A DNA stretch of 64,000 nucleotides from Physcomitrium patens. Its lineage: Eukaryota > Streptophyta > Bryopsida > Funariales > Funariaceae. The stretch is from assembly GCF_000002425.4 (NCBI RefSeq), contig NC_037254.1, positions 18,591,501 through 18,655,500 on the forward strand, read 5' to 3'. The position numbers and the translations under genes are program-made. Under the pieces are notes generated by a model that saw only the letters and a program-made list of their open reading frames with translations, had not been told where the DNA came from and ran no database searches. Below, in pieces: positions 60,974-64,000 of the stretch. The stretch's first letter is position 1; every line of letters starts with the position of its first letter.

Positions 60974-62842
60974 TGTCGTAATGTATAAAATCTTGCTTGA
61001 GAATGCTCCAGGCACCTAGATGTAGAAAGAAGAATAGAAATTGCAATAACAAAATCCTAAATAGAATACTAATAATGCTCTAATTAGATTATAATAATGG
61101 TAAACAAACGTAATCAAATTCAAAACAATTCAAAGAAATTTCAAACAAACAATAAAATTCTTAAAGAAATATTAGAATGATCACAAATTTTACTCAAATA
61201 TATGTCAATTCAACCTTAATTTAATTCTAGTTAAAACCCTATTGAATTTCACTCAATTTTAGACCAAACCTAATTAAATCTTAAACCCTAATAATTCCTA
61301 AACCCTAAGTCAAATCCTAAACAAATCTTAAATTAAACCCTATTCCAAACCCTAAACCCTAAACCAAACCCTAAACCAAACCCTAAACAAACCTTAATCC
61401 AACCCTAAATCCTAAACCAAACCTTAAATCAAATCCTAATCAAATCCTAAACCCTAATCCAGACCTAATCCAAACCCTAATCCAAATCCTAATCCAACCC
61501 TAAACTCTAATCCAAATCTTAAACCCTAATCCAACCCTAAACTCTAATCCAAATCTTAAATCCTAAACCAAACCTTAAATCAAATCCTAACCAAATCCTA
61601 GTCCAAACTCTAATCCAAATCCTAAATCAAACCCTAACCAAACCCTAAATCCTAATCCAAACCCTAATCCAACCCTAAACTCTAATCCAAATCCATACCC
61701 TAATCCAAACCCTAATCCAAATCCTAGCCAAACTCTAATCCAAACCCTAATCCAAATCCTAAACCGAATCCTAGCCAAACCCTAATCCAAATCCTAGTAA
61801 TTCCTATGACAAATTTAAACCTCAATATCTAATGAATAAACTGTTGATCTCAATTCAAAATTTGCACACTTCTTAAAAATCAAGTTCAAAACAATCACAA
61901 ATTTTTTTGAAAAGGATCGGAGTTACCAAATTGACGAAAACCTCAAAAATGTGTTTGGGTGTTAGCTGGCCTCCTTCTCCGATCTTGTTGCCAACCTTCC
62001 AGAGCCAATTTCTCTTCTTTGCGTCGTTCGATTGGTTTCAAATTTCTCATAGACATAGGAAAACAAGTCTTATATCCTCTCACACAAGTTTTACTCCAAT
62101 CGAACTAGTAGATTGCATGAAATCTTAAAAACCCTTACTAGACCTAAAATTCTACCTTCTGAGACCTTGACTCACTTAAACCTCAATATCTCTCAGTTCA
62201 ACCGTTAGATCAAGCTCAAATTTACAACATGTATTCAACACAACTATAATCATGAACACAAAAAAATTCACTTGTAGATCTGCAACAAACTCTCGAAATC
62301 ACTCAAAACATAAACCCTATTTTATTTCATAAAACCCAAGTCATCCGAAAAAAACTCAACTTTCAAAGCTCTTAAAAATTCATATCAACTCCAAATCACC
62401 CAAAATCAACGCCCATAGAAACCCTATTCAACCTTCTCTCCAACTCCACTCTCCGATTTACCAAAGAGTCCCGGAGTCGTAGTCGAGACTCAGTTTTGTG
62501 CCTGAGGGTCTGATTTCGACCCTGGTTCATAACCGGCCCTCTCCGGATATCAATATCTAGTTTTTCTAAGTAATTTTTTTCTAGAATTTACTCTTAACTT
62601 TCTTCTAAAGATTCCTTTATCATTTATTTTCTCAATCTACTTTTATTTGCCTTACTTATGGTACTACAAAGTAAGTAGAAGTCACCTTTCTAAAAGGCAG
62701 CATTGATACCTTTTAATTTTTCTACCCCTTTGGCTATTAACTATATTTCTAAGATAATTTGTTCTAATACTTTGAACTAAGATCTCTTAAATTATAATAA
62801 TCTCCACACTCTTTCACCTATTAATCGTGTTACATCATGACA
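60974..62842 (-). repeat. 3' LTR (1.87 kb) of a minus-strand Ty3/gypsy element, with telomere-like array
   Basis: In element orientation the LTR begins TGTCATGATGTAACACG directly after a purine tract and ends CATTACGACA, giving TG...CA ends and a short imperfect inverted repeat (TGTCRTRATG). The left border coincides with the abrupt end of the chromovirus chromodomain, which independently supports it. The second LTR is beyond the right edge, so the borders are not confirmed by a pair. About 560 bp of the LTR consist of CCCTAAA-like repeats. Confidence 0.72.
61235..61800. repeat. Degenerate telomere-type (CCCTAAA) array inside the LTR
   Basis: A dense run of CCCTAAACCAAA, CCCTAATCCAAA and TCCTAAACC variants with an approximate 12-14-bp period. 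Exact tandem CCCTAAA units occur near 61350-61365. The plus strand is C-rich throughout. The minus-strand frame 61587-61778 (Gly/Phe/Leu/Trp repeats) is only a translation of this array. Confidence 0.9.
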
Positions 62843-62854
62843 TCCACCCCCCCT
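62843..62854 (-). other. Polypurine tract of the minus-strand gypsy element
   Basis: On the minus strand it reads AGGGGGGGTGGA, immediately before the LTR start, the expected place and composition for plus-strand priming. Confidence 0.75.
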
Positions 62855-62890
62855 GAATCTGTGCATCCTCTGGCATGCGCCAACGATTCT

Positions 62891-64000
62891 TCAATATGTT
62901 GATGTAGAATGTTCTTCATCTTGGTACAATTCTTGATCTTCAATATGCTCTTCTATTCCAATCTCAATATCTTGTATTCGAGTTTGTTCTTCATCAAAAC
63001 AAATGCCTTCATCTCTTTGTTTAAATAACTTGATTCATTTGCCTGCTATGGGTACCTTCAATTCTGTACCATCAAGTTCTTGTAATGAATATGTTCCATT
63101 GTTGTGTGCCCTTTTGACAATATAAGGTCCAAACCGTCTCTTTGCAAACTTCTTCATAGTGCTATGTTGATTGTCTAAGCTACTATCATAAACTAATATC
63201 CAATCACCATCTTCAATAGCCTTGAGTCATAATCGATGTTTTTTATCAAATCTTTCTTTATTCTTTTTCCTTGCTTCTTTCAATTTTTTTATTGCTAGTT
63301 CAATATCGTTGGGTCTTCTTTCTAGTTGCTAAATCCGTAATGCTAAAAGTTCTTCTCTGTTGAGATCATTCTTCCAAGGCAATACACCCCATGTAGGTAC
63401 TATATCTTCTATTGGCATTAGTGGTTTTTGACCATATACTAATTCAGAAGGCATATAACCTGTTACCGAACTATGAGTTGTACGATCTGTCCATAGTGCA
63501 AATGGTAGTAGTCTAGGCCATTCATGTGCTTTTCTATTGCATGCCTTTACTAATGCCTTAACAATATGTGAATGCCAACGCTCACTTTTACCATTACCTT
63601 CTGGATTATATGCAATTGTTAAAGAAAACTTAATTCCTATCCTATTAAAGAATTCTCGTGCTTCTTTTGCATCCAATTCACCTCTATCTGCCGTAATTTT
63701 TTCAATACAACCATAGCGACAAATAACTTCTTCTAATAGAAATCGACATACACCTTTAGTATCCTTTGTTCTTAATGCTCGTCCTTCAACTATATTTGAT
63801 AAATCTTCTCGTACAAGTACCAAATACTTTATTTGTCCAAGTCCCATAGGCATTGCCACTAAATCCACCATCCATTTGTAATGTAAAGCCAAAGGGTATG
63901 TTGCATGTAACCCATCTCGATGTCAAATATTTGAATATACTTGGGCAGTCTCACAAAGATCTACAAATTTTGCTATGTCTTTGTACATTCCCTTCCACCA
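62891..64000 (-). pseudogene. Ty3/gypsy integrase (C-terminal part of pol), continues off right edge
   Basis: Reading leftward: the zinc-finger end FVDLCETAQVYSNI (about 63920-63965), then an uninterrupted 187-codon integrase core (63892-63332). It includes HYKWMVDLVAMPMGLGQIKY, EKITADRGELDAKEAREFFN, AYNPEGNGKSERWHSHIVKA and GYMPSELVYGQKPLMPIEDI; the D,D,E catalytic pattern is compatible. Next come KKLKEARKKNKERFDKKHRL, a GPY/F module (FAKRRFGPYIVKRAHNNGTY) and an acidic tail ending at TGA 62891-62893. Four internal stops lie at 63923-63925, 63329-63331, 63227-63229 and 63035-63037. The frame is far better preserved than the chromovirus it sits in, so the insertion is younger. No chromodomain is seen. 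Confidence 0.85.
62894..63034 (-). other. Acidic C-terminal tail of the gypsy pol
   Basis: Translates as a Glu/Asp/Gln-rich stretch (ICFDEEQTRIQDIEIGIEEH and following) between the GPY/F module and the pol stop. No named domain; possibly an element-specific tail. Confidence 0.5.

Noticed and set aside
61587-61778. Minus-strand ORF with regular Gly/Phe/Leu/Trp repeats
   Set aside because: It is the translation of the telomere-like array, not a structural protein.
61235-61800. True chromosome end or telomere junction
   Set aside because: Repeats are degenerate, only ~560 bp long, and lie inside an LTR with coding sequence continuing on both sides.
1-64000. CRISPR arrays, rRNA or prokaryotic operons
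   Set aside because: No regularly spaced identical repeats, no rRNA-like conserved blocks, and gene structure is plainly that of a plant nucleus.

Overview
This is a nuclear genome window from a land plant. The genes have spliceosomal introns, and their products include predicted plastid or mitochondrial proteins: DXS, a P-class PPR protein, the plant-only Clp subunit ClpR3 and a nuclear maturase. The repeats are Ty1/copia and Ty3/gypsy elements plus CCCTAAA (plant telomere type) arrays. Short introns, intronless PPR and ClpR3 frames and a compact gene block beside AT-rich transposon debris would suit a bryophyte, possibly a moss. That placement is inference; the sequence does not name the species.

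Layout. 1-2.6 kb: 5' part of DXS on the minus strand, six exons, cut by the window edge. 3.29-9.06 kb: an old complete Ty1/copia element with both LTRs and a 5-bp target duplication. 9-12 kb: AT-rich spacer. 12.9-15.1 kb: intronless PPR gene. 17.2-18.2 kb: ClpR3 on the minus strand, sharing a ~1 kb divergent promoter with a two-exon nuclear maturase-like gene (19.2-21.1 kb). 21-33.7 kb: long spacer with microsatellites, two copies of a TA-target MITE in opposite orientation, a GC-richer island and clusters of ACGT-core motifs. 33.7-38.3 kb: complete seven-exon CLC anion transporter gene, including one GC-AG intron. 40.5-41.2 kb: unidentified gene fragment with an in-frame stop. 41.2-54 kb: very AT-rich, heavily decayed copia and gypsy pieces in both orientations. 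54.5-61.0 kb: decayed gypsy chromovirus, interrupted by a ~2.1 kb insert and ending inside its chromodomain, where a younger minus-strand gypsy element begins. That element has a 1.87 kb LTR full of telomere-like repeats and its pol runs off the right edge.

Functional links. Four of the five recognised genes are predicted to act in plastids or mitochondria: the first step of the MEP isoprenoid pathway, RNA processing, Clp protease structure and group II intron splicing. The CLC acts on endomembranes. They are separate transcription units; ClpR3 and the maturase may share a divergent promoter. No previously undescribed multi-gene system was found. The most unusual structures are the LTR carrying telomere-like repeats, the nested insertion into a chromodomain, the inverted MITE pair and the strong bias of premature stops toward C-to-T changes.
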